Below, piece after piece: positions 27,140 to 36,381 of a stretch of 64,000 bases of DNA. The position numbers and the translations under genes are program-made. The notes below the pieces were generated by a model, which worked only from the letters and a program-made list of their open reading frames with translations, did no database searches and was not told where the DNA came from. This DNA comes from an uncultured Bacteroidales bacterium (GTDB lineage Bacteria > Bacteroidota > Bacteroidia > Bacteroidales > FEN-979), in contig CAIMWF010000103.1 of NCBI GenBank assembly GCA_903845055.1, positions 1 to 64,000 on the forward strand, given 5' to 3'. Within the stretch, counting starts at the first letter, position 1; the number at the start of each line of letters is the position of its first letter.

Positions 27140-28222
27140 ATGAAAAAATACTGCATTTGCCTGGCTCTCCTCTTGCTGTTCACCGGCTTGAAACCCGATG
27201 GAAAGGTGCGGAAGCCGGTCGATCCGGTTGGTTTTGCAACCCGGGCATGGCAGATGGATTCGGTGATGAACCGCATTGAACGGTTGCAGGGCCGTAGAAT
27301 CGCCGATTCGCGGAGGCGCACCGGGGTTGGGAAAACCACGGCATGGAAGGTGGCCATCTGTCCGCATGATGATTATACCTACGCTGGTTGGCTTTACCCT
27401 GTTGTTCTGCAGAATGTCAAAGCAACAACGGTCATCTTGGTCGGGGTGGCCCATAAGGCGAAAAAATTCGGGCTGGAGGATAAAATGGTATTCGAAAGCT
27501 ACGATCACTGGCAGGAGCCTTATGGCCCGGTGAAGGTCTCCATCCTTCGTGAAAAGATATTGAACCAGTTACCAAGGTCGGCTTATGTCGTTCATGATTC
27601 CATGCAACAGGCCGAACATTCGGTTGAAGCGCTCATTCCATTCCTGCAGTATTACAACCGCAACGTTGAAATCGTCCCGGTGCTGATCCCATACATGTCC
27701 TTCGACAGGATGAATGCTCTGGCGGGAACCCTGTCGCTGGCCCTGATGCAGGTGATGAAAGATCTCGATCTGACCTGGGGAAGGGATGTGGCCATCGTGA
27801 TATCGACCGATGCCGTTCATTACGGCGATGAGGAATGGGGCGGACAGAACTATGCGCCCTACGGGTGCGACAGCGCGGGATACAAGTCCGCACTGGCCCA
27901 TGAATATGAAATTATCTCAGGCTGCCTCCTGGGAGGGCCAACGGTGAACAAAATGAGGCAATTCACCGTATATACCTTACAGGACACCAATTTCAGAACC
28001 TATAAATGGACCTGGTGCGGACGGTATTCCGTTCCTTTTGGTCTGCTGACCGCCTGCAAACTTGAACAATACCTGCGTTCGAACCCGCTGAAGGGCGAAT
28101 TGCTTGGTTACGGCACCTCCATCATGGACGCTTCCCTCCCTGTGGATGACCTGAAAATGGGAAGAACTGCCCCGGCCAGCCTTCATCACTGGGTCGGGTA
28201 TCCATCTATCGGTTATAAATAA
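27140..28222 (+). CDS. Exported MEMO-family protein (AmmeMemoRadiSam B-like)
   Basis: A 360-residue protein with an N-terminal signal sequence (MKKYCICLALLLLFTG). The MEMO fold follows, related to class III extradiol dioxygenases. Putative metal and active-site motifs are kept: CPHDDYTYAG, VGVAHKAKK, AEHSVEALIPFLQYY, STDAVHYG and the cysteine in WTWCGRYSV. Unlike the second MEMO protein in the window (44047) it has no AMMECR1 domain and no radical SAM gene beside it. It is 8 bases ahead of an OsmC gene, so a joint redox-related role is possible but inferred. MEMO function in bacteria is unknown. Confidence 0.83.
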   Translation: MKKYCICLALLLLFTGLKPDGKVRKPVDPVGFATRAWQMDSVMNRIERLQGRRIADSRRRTGVGKTTAWKVAICPHDDYTYAGWLYPVVLQNVKATTVILVGVAHKAKKFGLEDKMVFESYDHWQEPYGPVKVSILREKILNQLPRSAYVVHDSMQQAEHSVEALIPFLQYYNRNVEIVPVLIPYMSFDRMNALAGTLSLALMQVMKDLDLTWGRDVAIVISTDAVHYGDEEWGGQNYAPYGCDSAGYKSALAHEYEIISGCLLGGPTVNKMRQFTVYTLQDTNFRTYKWTWCGRYSVPFGLLTACKLEQYLRSNPLKGELLGYGTSIMDASLPVDDLKMGRTAPASLHHWVGYPSIGYK

Positions 28223-28230
28223 TTCTATCC

Positions 28231-28647
28231 ATGGCAACCACAGAAACAATTTATATCGGGTCGCTTCGCACCGAAGCAACTCACCTAATTTCAGGAAATA
28301 AACTGATCACCGACGCACCTCCCGACAACCAGGGTAAAGGAGAGTATTTCTCCCCTACCGACCTTGTAGCCACCGCGCTGGGAAGCTGCATCGTAACCAT
28401 CATGGGGATCGCAGCAAGAACGCATGGATTTTCCATTGACGGCACAAAACTGGTCATCACAAAGATCATGACCCGTGAAGCACCGCGCAGGATCGCCGAG
28501 ATCATCGTTGACATCACTTTTCCTGAAATGCAATACACTGATCAGCAAAAAAAGATTCTCGAGCTTTGCGTGAAAACATGTCCCGTAGCGCTGAGCCTGC
28601 ATCCCGACATCATTCAGAATGTCACACTGTTTTTCACAGAGGGATAA
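28231..28647 (+). CDS. OsmC-family peroxiredoxin-like protein
   Basis: A 138-residue OsmC/Ohr-fold protein. Family members reduce organic hydroperoxides with two cysteines. Here C53 lies in ALGSCIVTIMGI, and C113 and C117 lie in ELCVKTCPVA; the C53/C117 spacing fits the peroxidatic-resolving pair. SPTDLVATALGSC is the typical helix start. It is the second gene of the MEMO operon. The YhfA/OsmC branch is more likely than Ohr, but substrate cannot be told from sequence. Confidence 0.9.
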   Translation: MATTETIYIGSLRTEATHLISGNKLITDAPPDNQGKGEYFSPTDLVATALGSCIVTIMGIAARTHGFSIDGTKLVITKIMTREAPRRIAEIIVDITFPEMQYTDQQKKILELCVKTCPVALSLHPDIIQNVTLFFTEG

Positions 28648-28805
28648 CCGGGAATTGTCAGTTGCAATATACTAAGCCGCAATTTATTCCGTTTTGTAGA
28701 AAACACGGCGGGAATGATAATGCGTGCGTGTTAATATGATCTTTAAATCGGTTATATGGCGTGAGCGTTTACTCCTAAGCACATTTCTAACTTAATTCAA
28801 ACGCC

Positions 28806-29639
28806 ATGAAAACACCAAAAATCATCATCACCCTCGCCCTTCTGGCGGGTTTCATCTTCCTCTACACAGGTTGCAAGAAAACATCCACCACCACTCCCCC
28901 CTCGGGAACCTCGGTGACTACCGACAATGCCAGCGCTGAATCAGCTTTTGACAATGCAAAACAGTGGGCCGACCAGGCCATGGCCAATGCCGGTAAAAAA
29001 TCAACGATGAACGACACGGTATACATGGGCACCTGTGTTTTGGCAACCCTCGACATCAGCACCATTCCCTATAAACTTACCATTAATTTCGGCCCAACGA
29101 ACTGCAAATGCGACGACGGGAAATATCGCCGGGGCAAGATTATCGTACAGTTCAACGGCAGTTACTGGGCCACGGGTACCGTTATCACCTATTCATTCAG
29201 TGATTATTTCATCAACGATAACCAACTGACCGGTACCAAAACCATTACAAATAAAGGGCGCAATGCCGCCAACCACCTCTGGTGGGAGGTCAGCGTGAAC
29301 GGATCCCTTATCAAGGCGAATAACGGCGGGACCATCACCCTGCACTCGGTCAGGCAGCTCGAATGGTCCGAAGGAGAATCCACTCCGTTTGTATGGTGGG
29401 ACGATGTGTACCTGATCACCGGTTCGGCAAGCGGTGTAAGTGCCAATTCAAAAACATATAACGACACCATTACCAAAGCCATCAGGAAAAAGCTGAACTG
29501 CGAATGGTTTGAAAGCGGGACCATCAATTACAACATCCAGGATCTTCCGCAGATCGTAGTCGATTATGGCGACGGAACCTGCGACAACATAGCCACTGCC
29601 ACCATCAACGGGGTAACCTACACCATTCACCTGGACTGA
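28806..29639 (+). CDS. Lipoprotein of unknown function
   Basis: A 277-residue secreted lipoprotein with lipobox C23 (FLYTGC). A threonine-serine-rich linker follows and a beta-rich mature domain with four or more cysteines (MGTCVLAT, NCKCDDGKYRRG, LNCEWF, GDGTCDNI). The repeat-like pattern of strands and the G-x-x-x-R-G-K-I-I-V-Q-F-N-G-S-Y segment resemble surface lipoproteins seen widely in Bacteroidota without assigned function. It is preceded by 158 bases without a recognised promoter box and followed by a strong bidirectional terminator, so it appears monocistronic. Confidence 0.8.
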   Translation: MKTPKIIITLALLAGFIFLYTGCKKTSTTTPPSGTSVTTDNASAESAFDNAKQWADQAMANAGKKSTMNDTVYMGTCVLATLDISTIPYKLTINFGPTNCKCDDGKYRRGKIIVQFNGSYWATGTVITYSFSDYFINDNQLTGTKTITNKGRNAANHLWWEVSVNGSLIKANNGGTITLHSVRQLEWSEGESTPFVWWDDVYLITGSASGVSANSKTYNDTITKAIRKKLNCEWFESGTINYNIQDLPQIVVDYGDGTCDNIATATINGVTYTIHLD

Positions 29640-29650
29640 TCATTGTTAAA

Positions 29651-29695
29651 AAAAATCCCGCACCTGGATTCAACCCGGTGCGGGATTTTTATTTT
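29651..29695. terminator. Bidirectional terminator between convergent genes
   Basis: AAAAATCCCGCACC (29651-29664) pairs perfectly with GGTGCGGGATTTTT (29677-29690) over a 12-base loop, with A and T tails on each side. Confidence 0.92.
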
Positions 29696-29724
29696 CCATT
29701 GAGATGAATTAGCCGGGCCGCTGA

Positions 29725-30036
29725 TCAGCCCCACTTCTGCACGGCGGCACCAATTCCCGGTCCTGCCTTTGCAAGGTCTTCAGGCTTCATGAGAGGATTC
29801 AATTCAACATCGGCATTCAGCCACAGGAACAAAGGTTCGCAGAGAAGAGGAATCTCCGACGGGTCGTTGATATCCAGGATTGCAAAGAAGCCCCGCTGGC
29901 CCCTGATTGTTGAAAAATACACTGCATCAGCCTTGAGCCCTGTGATGATCTCATTGATCTTATGCCCAAACTGTGGATCTTTGATTGCTGCGTTGCCCTT
30001 TTCAACGGACATACGCACGGAAAGGAGATATTTCAT
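29725..30036 (-). CDS. Small ferredoxin-fold-like protein of unknown function
   Basis: A 103-residue cytosolic protein beginning MKYLLSVRMSVEKGNAAI. The pattern (strand, helix, strand around AVYFSTIRGQRGFFAILDI, then SEIPLLCEPLFLWLNADVEL) suggests a dimeric alpha-beta barrel of the muconolactone isomerase or EthD type. That is a fold inference, and no function is claimed. The start at 30036 is chosen because the homologous-looking segment begins there and a -7 box (30088-30095) overlaps the longer frame's start. Confidence 0.72.
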   Translation of the reverse strand: MKYLLSVRMSVEKGNAAIKDPQFGHKINEIITGLKADAVYFSTIRGQRGFFAILDINDPSEIPLLCEPLFLWLNADVELNPLMKPEDLAKAGPGIGAAVQKWG

Positions 30037-30087
30037 GATATTTCGTTTTTTTATGTCGTGTATAAATGTGATTAAAGAATCAATCCG

Positions 30088-30095
30088 CAAATATA
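30088..30095 (-). promoter_or_regulatory. Candidate -7 promoter box for the 29725 gene
   Basis: TATATTTG read on the minus strand, about 50 bases before the ATG at 30036. It overlaps an alternative upstream start at 30090 and so disfavours it. Confidence 0.5.
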
Positions 30096-30227
30096 ATCAG
30101 TAATTGGTCTAAATTAATATTATTCAATGATATTTTTATTTACAGGGATTTTTCGTCATAATCCAGCAAGGTTTGTCAAGTCCAATGACTGGTATTAAAA
30201 TTTATTAAAAGAATCATTCTAAATAAT

Positions 30228-30235
30228 TACCTTTG
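30228..30235 (+). promoter_or_regulatory. Candidate -7 promoter box for the 30249 TonB module
   Basis: TACCTTTG ends 13 bases before the ATG at 30249, implying a very short leader. The region upstream is unusually AT-rich. Confidence 0.55.
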
Positions 30236-30248
30236 CACCCATTAGAAG

Positions 30249-30572
30249 ATGCGAAAAATTTCATCCCATATCTCCTTGCTGCTCCTGGTCGTTTTCGGGT
30301 TCATCATTACTCCGAAGGAAATGATCCATGAATGTTATGGCCATGATGACACGCATTGCAGCCCCGGCCGGGCAATGACCCTGGAGGTTCACCATCACCA
30401 TTGCGATATCCTGCAGATTGCATCGCTCGTTTATACCTCCCCGTTTAAAATTGCGCTGCATGCAATAAGGTTTGCCAAGACCCCGGTTTTTTCCGTAGCT
30501 TTTTTAATAACCCCGGTTCCATTCCTTCTCTTTTTCAACCTGAGGGCACCACCCCTTTCATTTTTTCATTGA
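30249..30572 (+). CDS. Small His/Cys-rich membrane protein, RAPP tail
   Basis: A 107-residue protein with a hydrophobic N-terminal signal or anchor (about 7-21), a second hydrophobic stretch near 79-97 and a C-terminus FNLRAPPLSFFH. Between them lie metal-ligand clusters: HECYGHDDTHC (about 27-37) and EVHHHHCD (about 46-53). The combination of His/Cys clusters and a terminal R-A-P-P recalls DUF2946-type proteins beside copper receptors, but the match is by pattern only. It has its own promoter and precedes a TonB receptor on the same strand. Zinc or copper sensing or delivery is a plausible inferred role. Confidence 0.75.
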   Translation: MRKISSHISLLLLVVFGFIITPKEMIHECYGHDDTHCSPGRAMTLEVHHHHCDILQIASLVYTSPFKIALHAIRFAKTPVFSVAFLITPVPFLLFFNLRAPPLSFFH

Positions 30573-30583
30573 CATTTACTATG

Positions 30584-30685
30584 CCGGTCGCGGGGTGACC
30601 ACTTTTGTCCTTCGTATTCCATCCTTCCGAGTGCATGCAACCTAAAGAATCCCGGCAAAACAAGTGGTTCGCCGACCCGTAACGG
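30584..30685 (+). promoter_or_regulatory. Possible structured leader before the second TonB receptor
   Basis: Two short helices can close this stretch: GGTCG (30586-30590) with CGACC (30673-30677), and ACCACTT (30598-30604) with AAGTGGT (30662-30668). The pairing is suggestive but short, and no known riboswitch signature (for example a cobalamin box) was recognised. It could be a terminator, attenuator or chance pairing. Confidence 0.25.
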
Positions 30686-30755
30686 AAACATCGTTTGCTG
30701 CCATTTTATCAAGTCACATCATTTGTCATTTTTTATCCCAACCAAGGAGCCGTTT

Positions 30756-33080
30756 ATGCCACGTATATCATTGTACACCCTGCTATTCCTTTTCCTTGCG
30801 CCTGCCATGACGTACGCACAGGCCACCCTGAGCGGAAAAGTCATTGAAAAATCAACCGGTGAAACGCTTGCGGGTGCCACCATATTCATTCCCGACCTTA
30901 AGACCGGAGCCGCCACTAACAAGGATGGAGTCTATACCATCACCAACCTTCCTAAAAGCACCTTTGTGATCCAGATAAGCTACGTCGGGTACCAGGCCAT
31001 CACGCGCACCATTGATCTGAGGAAGACGACAAAATGTGATTTTGAAATGAGTGAATCGGCGATCGAGGCGCAGGAAGTTGTGGTTACCGGCAATGCATTA
31101 TCGAGCGACAACAGCCAGAGCAGCATTTCCATTACCCCGATCGGCAAGAACCAGTTGCTTACCATCCCCTCCACCAACCTGATCAATTCAATCGCTACCG
31201 TGCCGGGGTTGTCTGAAATCACCACCGGGGGCGCCGTTTCCAAACCCGTAATCAGGGGTCTGAGTTATAACCATGTGATCACCCTGAATGAAGGGGTAAG
31301 GCAGGAAGGCAGCCAGTGGGGCGATGAACACGGCATTGAGATCGACCAGTTTTCAGCCGATCGCATCGAAGTGCTGAAAGGACCTGCCAGCCTGTTTTAT
31401 GGCTCCGACGCCATGGGCGGCGTAATCAACATACTGGAACCCATCCCGGCACCGCTGAATACCGTCAAAGGGGAGTTTGTATCGCAGTTTTCAACCGGGA
31501 ACAAGCTTTTCGGGAATTCGCTGATGGCCGAAGGCAACCAGAACGGGCTTATCTGGCGCGTCAGGGGAACATGGAAAACAGCAGCGTCCTATCAAACGCC
31601 CCCGGAATATGTTTACAACAGCGGTTACTGGGAGCGCGATATCAACGCAATGGCGGGGCTGAACAAGCGTTGGGGTTACAGCCATATTCATTTCAGCCTT
31701 TTCGACACCAAAATCGGGATGATCGAAGGACTGCGCGACTCGCTCACCCACCGCTTCATCAACCACCAGGGCGCCATGGTCACCCCCGATGAAGCAAGAA
31801 GCCGCGATATTGCCGTTCCCTTCCAACTCGTTTCACACCAAAAAGTATCGTCGGTCTCCAATTTCGTGACCGGAAAAAGCCAGGTAAGGATCAACCTTGG
31901 ATACCAGGTCAACGACCGGCGCGAATTTTCGGAAACCCCCGCTGAGCCCGGGCTCTATTTCCATCTCGACACCTGGACAGGCGACGTGAAATACACCCTC
32001 AGCATGGAAAAATCCCTGGAGTTGGTAGCTGGAATCAGCGGAATGACCCAGACCAACCGGAACCGGGGCATCGAGTACCTGGTTCCCGACTACAACCTTG
32101 ATGACATTGGAGGATTCGTTTATGCAAAAAAAAGCTGGGATCGGGTGACCCTGAACGCCGGCGCACGCTTCGATGTGAGGCAGGTAACTGGCAAGGCGTT
32201 GTACCTCGATTCGGCAGGACACAAATCAACCTCTGGCGACACGCTGTTCCCCGGTTTCAGCAGCACCTTCTCCGCAGTCACCGGTTCCGCGGGGATCACC
32301 TTCAAACTGAATAAAACCTTTAATCTGAAATTCAATGTCGGCAGGGGATTCCGCGCACCAAACATCGCCGAACTCGGTTCAAACGGCGTGCATGAGGGAA
32401 CCTTCAGGTACGAGATCGGGAACCCGTTGCTGAAACCCGAAGTCAGTCTCCAGGCCGACGGGGAAATCTCCGCCAATACAAAATACCTGAATGCCGTATT
32501 CAACGGTTTTTACAACACCATCGACAATTTCATCTATTACAGGAACACCGGCAACGAAAAAAAGATTTACAACGGAATCTCCTACCCGGTTTACCGATAC
32601 ATCCAGGGGAATTCGGTTTTGAAAGGGTTTGAACTGGAACTTGACATCCACCCGGTGGATCCGCTTCATCTCGACAACAACATCGATTATGTGATGGGGA
32701 CCAACATATCGACAGGAACGCCGCTGCCTTTTATCCCGGCCCTTCATTCTCAACATGATCTGAAATGGGTCATGAAGACCGGGAAGCACAGCGTCATTGA
32801 AAATCCATGGCTGGAAGCCGGGGTTGAAATTCATTATGCCCAGAAGCGCGTCGACATTTTCGAGACTGAAACACCCGGTTATGTATTGCTGAATGCCTCC
32901 GTCGGAACCATGCTAAAGGTACAACATCAGAACTGGACCCTGTTCATCAGCGGAAAAAATCTCACCAATGCAAAATACTTCGACCACCTGAGCCGGCTGA
33001 AGGAGGTTGGTATCTACAACATGGGGCGGAATATCACCGTTGGGGTGATGATACCGATCGGGGTGTATGAAAAGAGGTAG
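30756..33080 (+). CDS. TonB-dependent outer membrane receptor with CarboxypepD_reg domain
   Basis: A 774-residue receptor. Signal peptide (about 1-22, ending TYAQ), then a carboxypeptidase-regulatory-like domain (about 23-105: LSGKVIEKSTGETLAGATIF), a plug with VVVTGNALSS, VIRGLSYN and EVLKGPASLFYGSDAMGGV, then a 22-strand type barrel with a receptor signature RGFRAPNIAELGSNG. The start at 30756 is fixed by the AAGGAG at 30744-30749 and the signal peptide. Substrate is not evident; the His/Cys-rich protein upstream suggests a metal such as zinc or copper. Its TAG stop begins a GTAGCGA repeat array. Confidence 0.88.
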   Translation: MPRISLYTLLFLFLAPAMTYAQATLSGKVIEKSTGETLAGATIFIPDLKTGAATNKDGVYTITNLPKSTFVIQISYVGYQAITRTIDLRKTTKCDFEMSESAIEAQEVVVTGNALSSDNSQSSISITPIGKNQLLTIPSTNLINSIATVPGLSEITTGGAVSKPVIRGLSYNHVITLNEGVRQEGSQWGDEHGIEIDQFSADRIEVLKGPASLFYGSDAMGGVINILEPIPAPLNTVKGEFVSQFSTGNKLFGNSLMAEGNQNGLIWRVRGTWKTAASYQTPPEYVYNSGYWERDINAMAGLNKRWGYSHIHFSLFDTKIGMIEGLRDSLTHRFINHQGAMVTPDEARSRDIAVPFQLVSHQKVSSVSNFVTGKSQVRINLGYQVNDRREFSETPAEPGLYFHLDTWTGDVKYTLSMEKSLELVAGISGMTQTNRNRGIEYLVPDYNLDDIGGFVYAKKSWDRVTLNAGARFDVRQVTGKALYLDSAGHKSTSGDTLFPGFSSTFSAVTGSAGITFKLNKTFNLKFNVGRGFRAPNIAELGSNGVHEGTFRYEIGNPLLKPEVSLQADGEISANTKYLNAVFNGFYNTIDNFIYYRNTGNEKKIYNGISYPVYRYIQGNSVLKGFELELDIHPVDPLHLDNNIDYVMGTNISTGTPLPFIPALHSQHDLKWVMKTGKHSVIENPWLEAGVEIHYAQKRVDIFETETPGYVLLNASVGTMLKVQHQNWTLFISGKNLTNAKYFDHLSRLKEVGIYNMGRNITVGVMIPIGVYEKR

Positions 33081-33122
33081 CGAGGTAGCGAGGTAGCGAA
33101 ATAGCGAAATAGCGAAAATAGA
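33075..33122 (+). repeat. GAGGTAGC/GAAATAGC tandem repeat after TonB gene
   Basis: Six or so units of GAGGTAGC then GAAATAGC cover the stop codon (33078-33080) and the following 40 bases. More than 35 bases are identical to the array at 6351, 27 kb away, in the same orientation relative to the upstream gene. Confidence 0.88.
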
Positions 33123-33149
33123 GAAAGTGACAGCGTCGGGGGAGTGCGG

Positions 33150-34154
33150 TTACAGTTGCTGGTATTCGATCACGGGGTAGCCTTTCTGGCCCTTAAGATT
33201 GTAAAAACCGATAAACCTCAGTTTATAATACTTTCCGGTGATACCCTGAACGAGATAATTCCGGTTTTTCCGGATGGTGTAAGAACCGGTTGAGAAACTA
33301 TAAAATTTCCAGTTATACCCGATCGCATCCAGCGCCCCTGAAAAATTTTGTGCCAGGGCAATCTCCTTGGTAATGCTGATAAAATCGTGGACCGAATCAA
33401 GGGCCACCTTCACATTCTGCCTGTTGGATAACACCCCGGTGACCAGGTATGGATAGGGAATTCCCTGGTCGGTGAACAACAGGGTCGTGTATTGCGTAAA
33501 CAAAAGGTCAAAGGTATTCCGGGGCGGTTCAAGTTGCTTTACTGTACCGGTCTTCAGGCTGAAATAATTGCAGCTTACCAGCGGAACTTTGTTTACGCTG
33601 GCTGACACAATCGCCCCTCCCTTCAAAGGGGCATACCTGAAATAAAAGGTGTTGTTTTTAAGGCTGTCGAACTGCACCTGGTAAATGCCCAGGTTATTTC
33701 CAAGTTCATCCATTCCGCGGTTGATGGCATAGAGATGTTTGTTTGAAACGGTGTCATTGCCCTTTACCGAGAACCATTGCCCGATGGCGGTCGAATCGGG
33801 ATCACCGTCCGATTTATCAAAGAGCCATTTCAGCCCGGTGGTATCATGCGCCTCGCCCAGCGTCAGGGTCCCCATATCACCAGCCTTCATGAAATCACTT
33901 GAATTCAGCAGGATGTGCCATCCCGCCTGGCTGCATTCAAACCCGAGGTCGAAGGATGTTTTCGTGTCGGTGGCGACCGACCGGGCTGAATCAAGACTGA
34001 AGTAAACCTGGTACAGGTAGGTCTGGGTCAAAGGGATGGTGTCGGTGGTCGCGTCGCTTTTCGGGTGGGGGGCGATCATCTTATCTTTTTTGAAACAGGA
34101 ATGCAGGGCCAGGGCGACCAACAGCAACACCAGGAGTTTACCGGTCCTCATCAT
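33150..34154 (-). CDS. HmuY-family heme-binding lipoprotein
   Basis: A 334-residue surface or periplasmic lipoprotein with lipobox C20 (LALHSC). Two HmuY-like halves are visible: SFDLGFECSQAGWHILLN and NTFDLLFTQYTTLLF followed by PYLVTGVLSN, the latter being the characteristic HmuY strand. HmuY proteins of Porphyromonas bind heme and pass it to the TonB receptor HmuR. The gene overlaps the receptor gene stop by 4 bases (ATGA). A second HmuY-like protein is encoded on the other side of the receptor. The bound ligand of these diverged copies is not certain. Confidence 0.82.
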   Translation of the reverse strand: MMRTGKLLVLLLVALALHSCFKKDKMIAPHPKSDATTDTIPLTQTYLYQVYFSLDSARSVATDTKTSFDLGFECSQAGWHILLNSSDFMKAGDMGTLTLGEAHDTTGLKWLFDKSDGDPDSTAIGQWFSVKGNDTVSNKHLYAINRGMDELGNNLGIYQVQFDSLKNNTFYFRYAPLKGGAIVSASVNKVPLVSCNYFSLKTGTVKQLEPPRNTFDLLFTQYTTLLFTDQGIPYPYLVTGVLSNRQNVKVALDSVHDFISITKEIALAQNFSGALDAIGYNWKFYSFSTGSYTIRKNRNYLVQGITGKYYKLRFIGFYNLKGQKGYPVIEYQQL

Positions 34155-36379
34155 TTATATTTGTTGAATTGAAAAGATAATTTTGCGAAAACCGTACGCC
34201 CGAAGCCGATGCTCATGTTGCCGTCGCCGCTGCTGTGCGCGCCTCCCCCGCCCCCCGTGGCCGGAACGGAGGTAACATTGAACATGTTCTTGATACCGGC
34301 CGACAACCTGATCCGGCCGTCCCAGAAACCTTTGCTCGCGGTAAAATCCATCATGTTGTAGGGTTTGATCCAGCCCCAGGCGAGTGTTTTGGCATCAAGC
34401 GTCAGTTGCGGCGTGGCTCCTGTGTATTTGTAGTACAATGACAGGGTTACATCAGGTTTGATGAACCGGTAAGAGGTATTCATGGTCACTTCGGAGGCCC
34501 ATTTAAACGTGTTGTAGGGTGTTGCGGCATCAGGACTGCCGGTGATTCCCGTTTCCCCCACTCCGAACTGAAGCTTAAAGGCCGGGTAAAGCTGGTAGGC
34601 ACAGCCCAGCTGAACGCCGGTGCTCTTGTACCTGCTCACATTCTCGTAACTGTATTGCAGGTTGTTGCCCGTTTGTGCCAGAAGGATCACATTGTCGACA
34701 AGGTTGTAGAAAGCATCAAAATCAAAGGACCACGCCACCTTTTTCTGCTCTTCTGCATAATTGAGGTTGATGCTGAAATTGTTGGAGCTCTCCGCCTTCA
34801 GGTCGGGATTGCCGTAAATGTTGTGGTTCACATCCACGAAAAGCATGTAAAGTTCCTTGATGGCAGGTGCCCTGAAACCACGCGCATATGAAAACCGGAG
34901 GCTCAACGGGTCGAGGATGGACCATTTGGCACTCAACGCATAAATGAGTGGTGCCGTGTATTTCGTATTTTTTATGTATCGCAGGCCAGGCTGGATGGAG
35001 AGTACTTTCACCGGGTCGTACTGCATGCTGAGGAAAGCGGCATAATCGCCGATCTCCTGCCTGTTGCCGGCGATCTTGCGGCCGGTCCCGATCTCGTCAT
35101 TGACATCAAAACCAAGCTGGTAATGCAGTTTGTAGCCCGGGTTGCTCTGTGCATAGGTTGCGCGCGCCACGTAATTGTAAACTTTTTCCGTATCGCTTGC
35201 CTCGGGGATCACCGTTTTTGCAAGGGTGGTATAATCGATGAAGATCGCTTCGCTGATCCGCTCATAATAGGAATAGGAGGCCAGGGCGTCGATCACATGA
35301 AATTTCGGCAGCTTGATAACAGCGTCAAACCTGCTGGTATACCGGTTGGTAATGTAATGATAGTCGGTTGCAGTTTCATAATAGGGATAGATGAGCTGGC
35401 CCTTGTCAAGCAGCATCTCGTTGAAATAATCACCGGCGACTTTTAATTTAATCTTATCAGTGTTAAACGAGTAATAACCGTCGGCAAAATACTGCCGGCG
35501 CGGTTTGTAACGGTTGTCGAGCACATCCGTTGAAAAAATATCGGTGTTCCCTGCGGTGAAATTTCTCCCGCCGTCGATCGAAAAGCCGTGTTTTTTATAG
35601 TTGGAAGACAGGCTGCCGTCGAAATTGTAAACGCCCGATGATTCAACATAGGCATTCGCGGTGGCATTGAAAAGAGAGGTTTTATTTTCCTTTGTGATGA
35701 TGTTTACCACCCCGGCCAGGGCGTTGCTGCCATATATCACCGACATGGGCCCCTGGATAATCTCCACATGGTCGGTGTTGAAAAGATTGATCTGGTTCAG
35801 GTCGAAATTGCCGTTCATTCTCCCGATCAGCGGCACGCCGTCCATAAGGAATTTGACATTTTCGCCCGACATTCCCTGGATCCGCAGGGTCGTTCCCAGC
35901 ACGCCGTCCTGGGTCACCCGCATCGTGAGCTGGTCTTTCAGCAGGTCGGCCATGTTGGTGGCGGCCTTCAGGTCGATCTGGCGCGCGTTGATCACGTTCA
36001 CCTTGTAAATCGACTTGTCGGCCCGCTCGGGGGTATACTGTCCAGTCACCACCACCTCATCCATGTTCAGCACCTTCGGGCGAAGCTGGATGTTGAGTGA
36101 CTGGCCGGGTTTTATGGTATCGTTGTAGGTGGTATAGCCCATGTAACTCACGGCTATCCTTGAAGTTTCCTTTATTTCATTCGGTACGGTGCCCTCCATC
36201 GAGGTAAGGCTGTACCTGGGCGAACCTGATTTAAGACCTTCAAAGCAGACATGTGCGAAGGCTACCGGTTCATGACTTTTCTGGTCGATGACTTTGATAA
36301 AAGCCTTCTGGCCGTAACCAAAGGTTACAGCCAGAAGACTGAAAAGTCCGAAAAAAAGAGAGAACAGACGCGTCATCAT
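34151..36379 (-). CDS. TonB-dependent receptor of a HmuR-type locus
   Basis: A 742-residue outer-membrane receptor. Signal peptide (MMTRLFSLFFGLFSLLAVTF...GYGQ), carboxypeptidase-regulatory-like domain (about 25-100), plug with DEVVVTGQYTPERADKSIY, LRIQGMSGENVKFLMDGVP and VEIIQGPMSVIYGSNALAGV, and a barrel with RFSYARGFRAPAIKELYM. A glycine-histidine patch (TGGGGGAHSSGDG) sits just before the last strands. The start is set at 36379, where the signal peptide begins, 2 bases after the stop of the upstream HmuY-like gene. It is embedded between two HmuY-like lipoproteins, so heme uptake is the likely role. Confidence 0.9.
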   Translation of the reverse strand: MMTRLFSLFFGLFSLLAVTFGYGQKAFIKVIDQKSHEPVAFAHVCFEGLKSGSPRYSLTSMEGTVPNEIKETSRIAVSYMGYTTYNDTIKPGQSLNIQLRPKVLNMDEVVVTGQYTPERADKSIYKVNVINARQIDLKAATNMADLLKDQLTMRVTQDGVLGTTLRIQGMSGENVKFLMDGVPLIGRMNGNFDLNQINLFNTDHVEIIQGPMSVIYGSNALAGVVNIITKENKTSLFNATANAYVESSGVYNFDGSLSSNYKKHGFSIDGGRNFTAGNTDIFSTDVLDNRYKPRRQYFADGYYSFNTDKIKLKVAGDYFNEMLLDKGQLIYPYYETATDYHYITNRYTSRFDAVIKLPKFHVIDALASYSYYERISEAIFIDYTTLAKTVIPEASDTEKVYNYVARATYAQSNPGYKLHYQLGFDVNDEIGTGRKIAGNRQEIGDYAAFLSMQYDPVKVLSIQPGLRYIKNTKYTAPLIYALSAKWSILDPLSLRFSYARGFRAPAIKELYMLFVDVNHNIYGNPDLKAESSNNFSINLNYAEEQKKVAWSFDFDAFYNLVDNVILLAQTGNNLQYSYENVSRYKSTGVQLGCAYQLYPAFKLQFGVGETGITGSPDAATPYNTFKWASEVTMNTSYRFIKPDVTLSLYYKYTGATPQLTLDAKTLAWGWIKPYNMMDFTASKGFWDGRIRLSAGIKNMFNVTSVPATGGGGGAHSSGDGNMSIGFGRTVFAKLSFQFNKYK

Positions 36380-36381
36380 GC

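Noticed and set aside
30584-30685. Possible cobalamin riboswitch before the TonB receptor
   Set aside because: No B12-box or other conserved core was found; only short helices, kept as a low-confidence structured leader.
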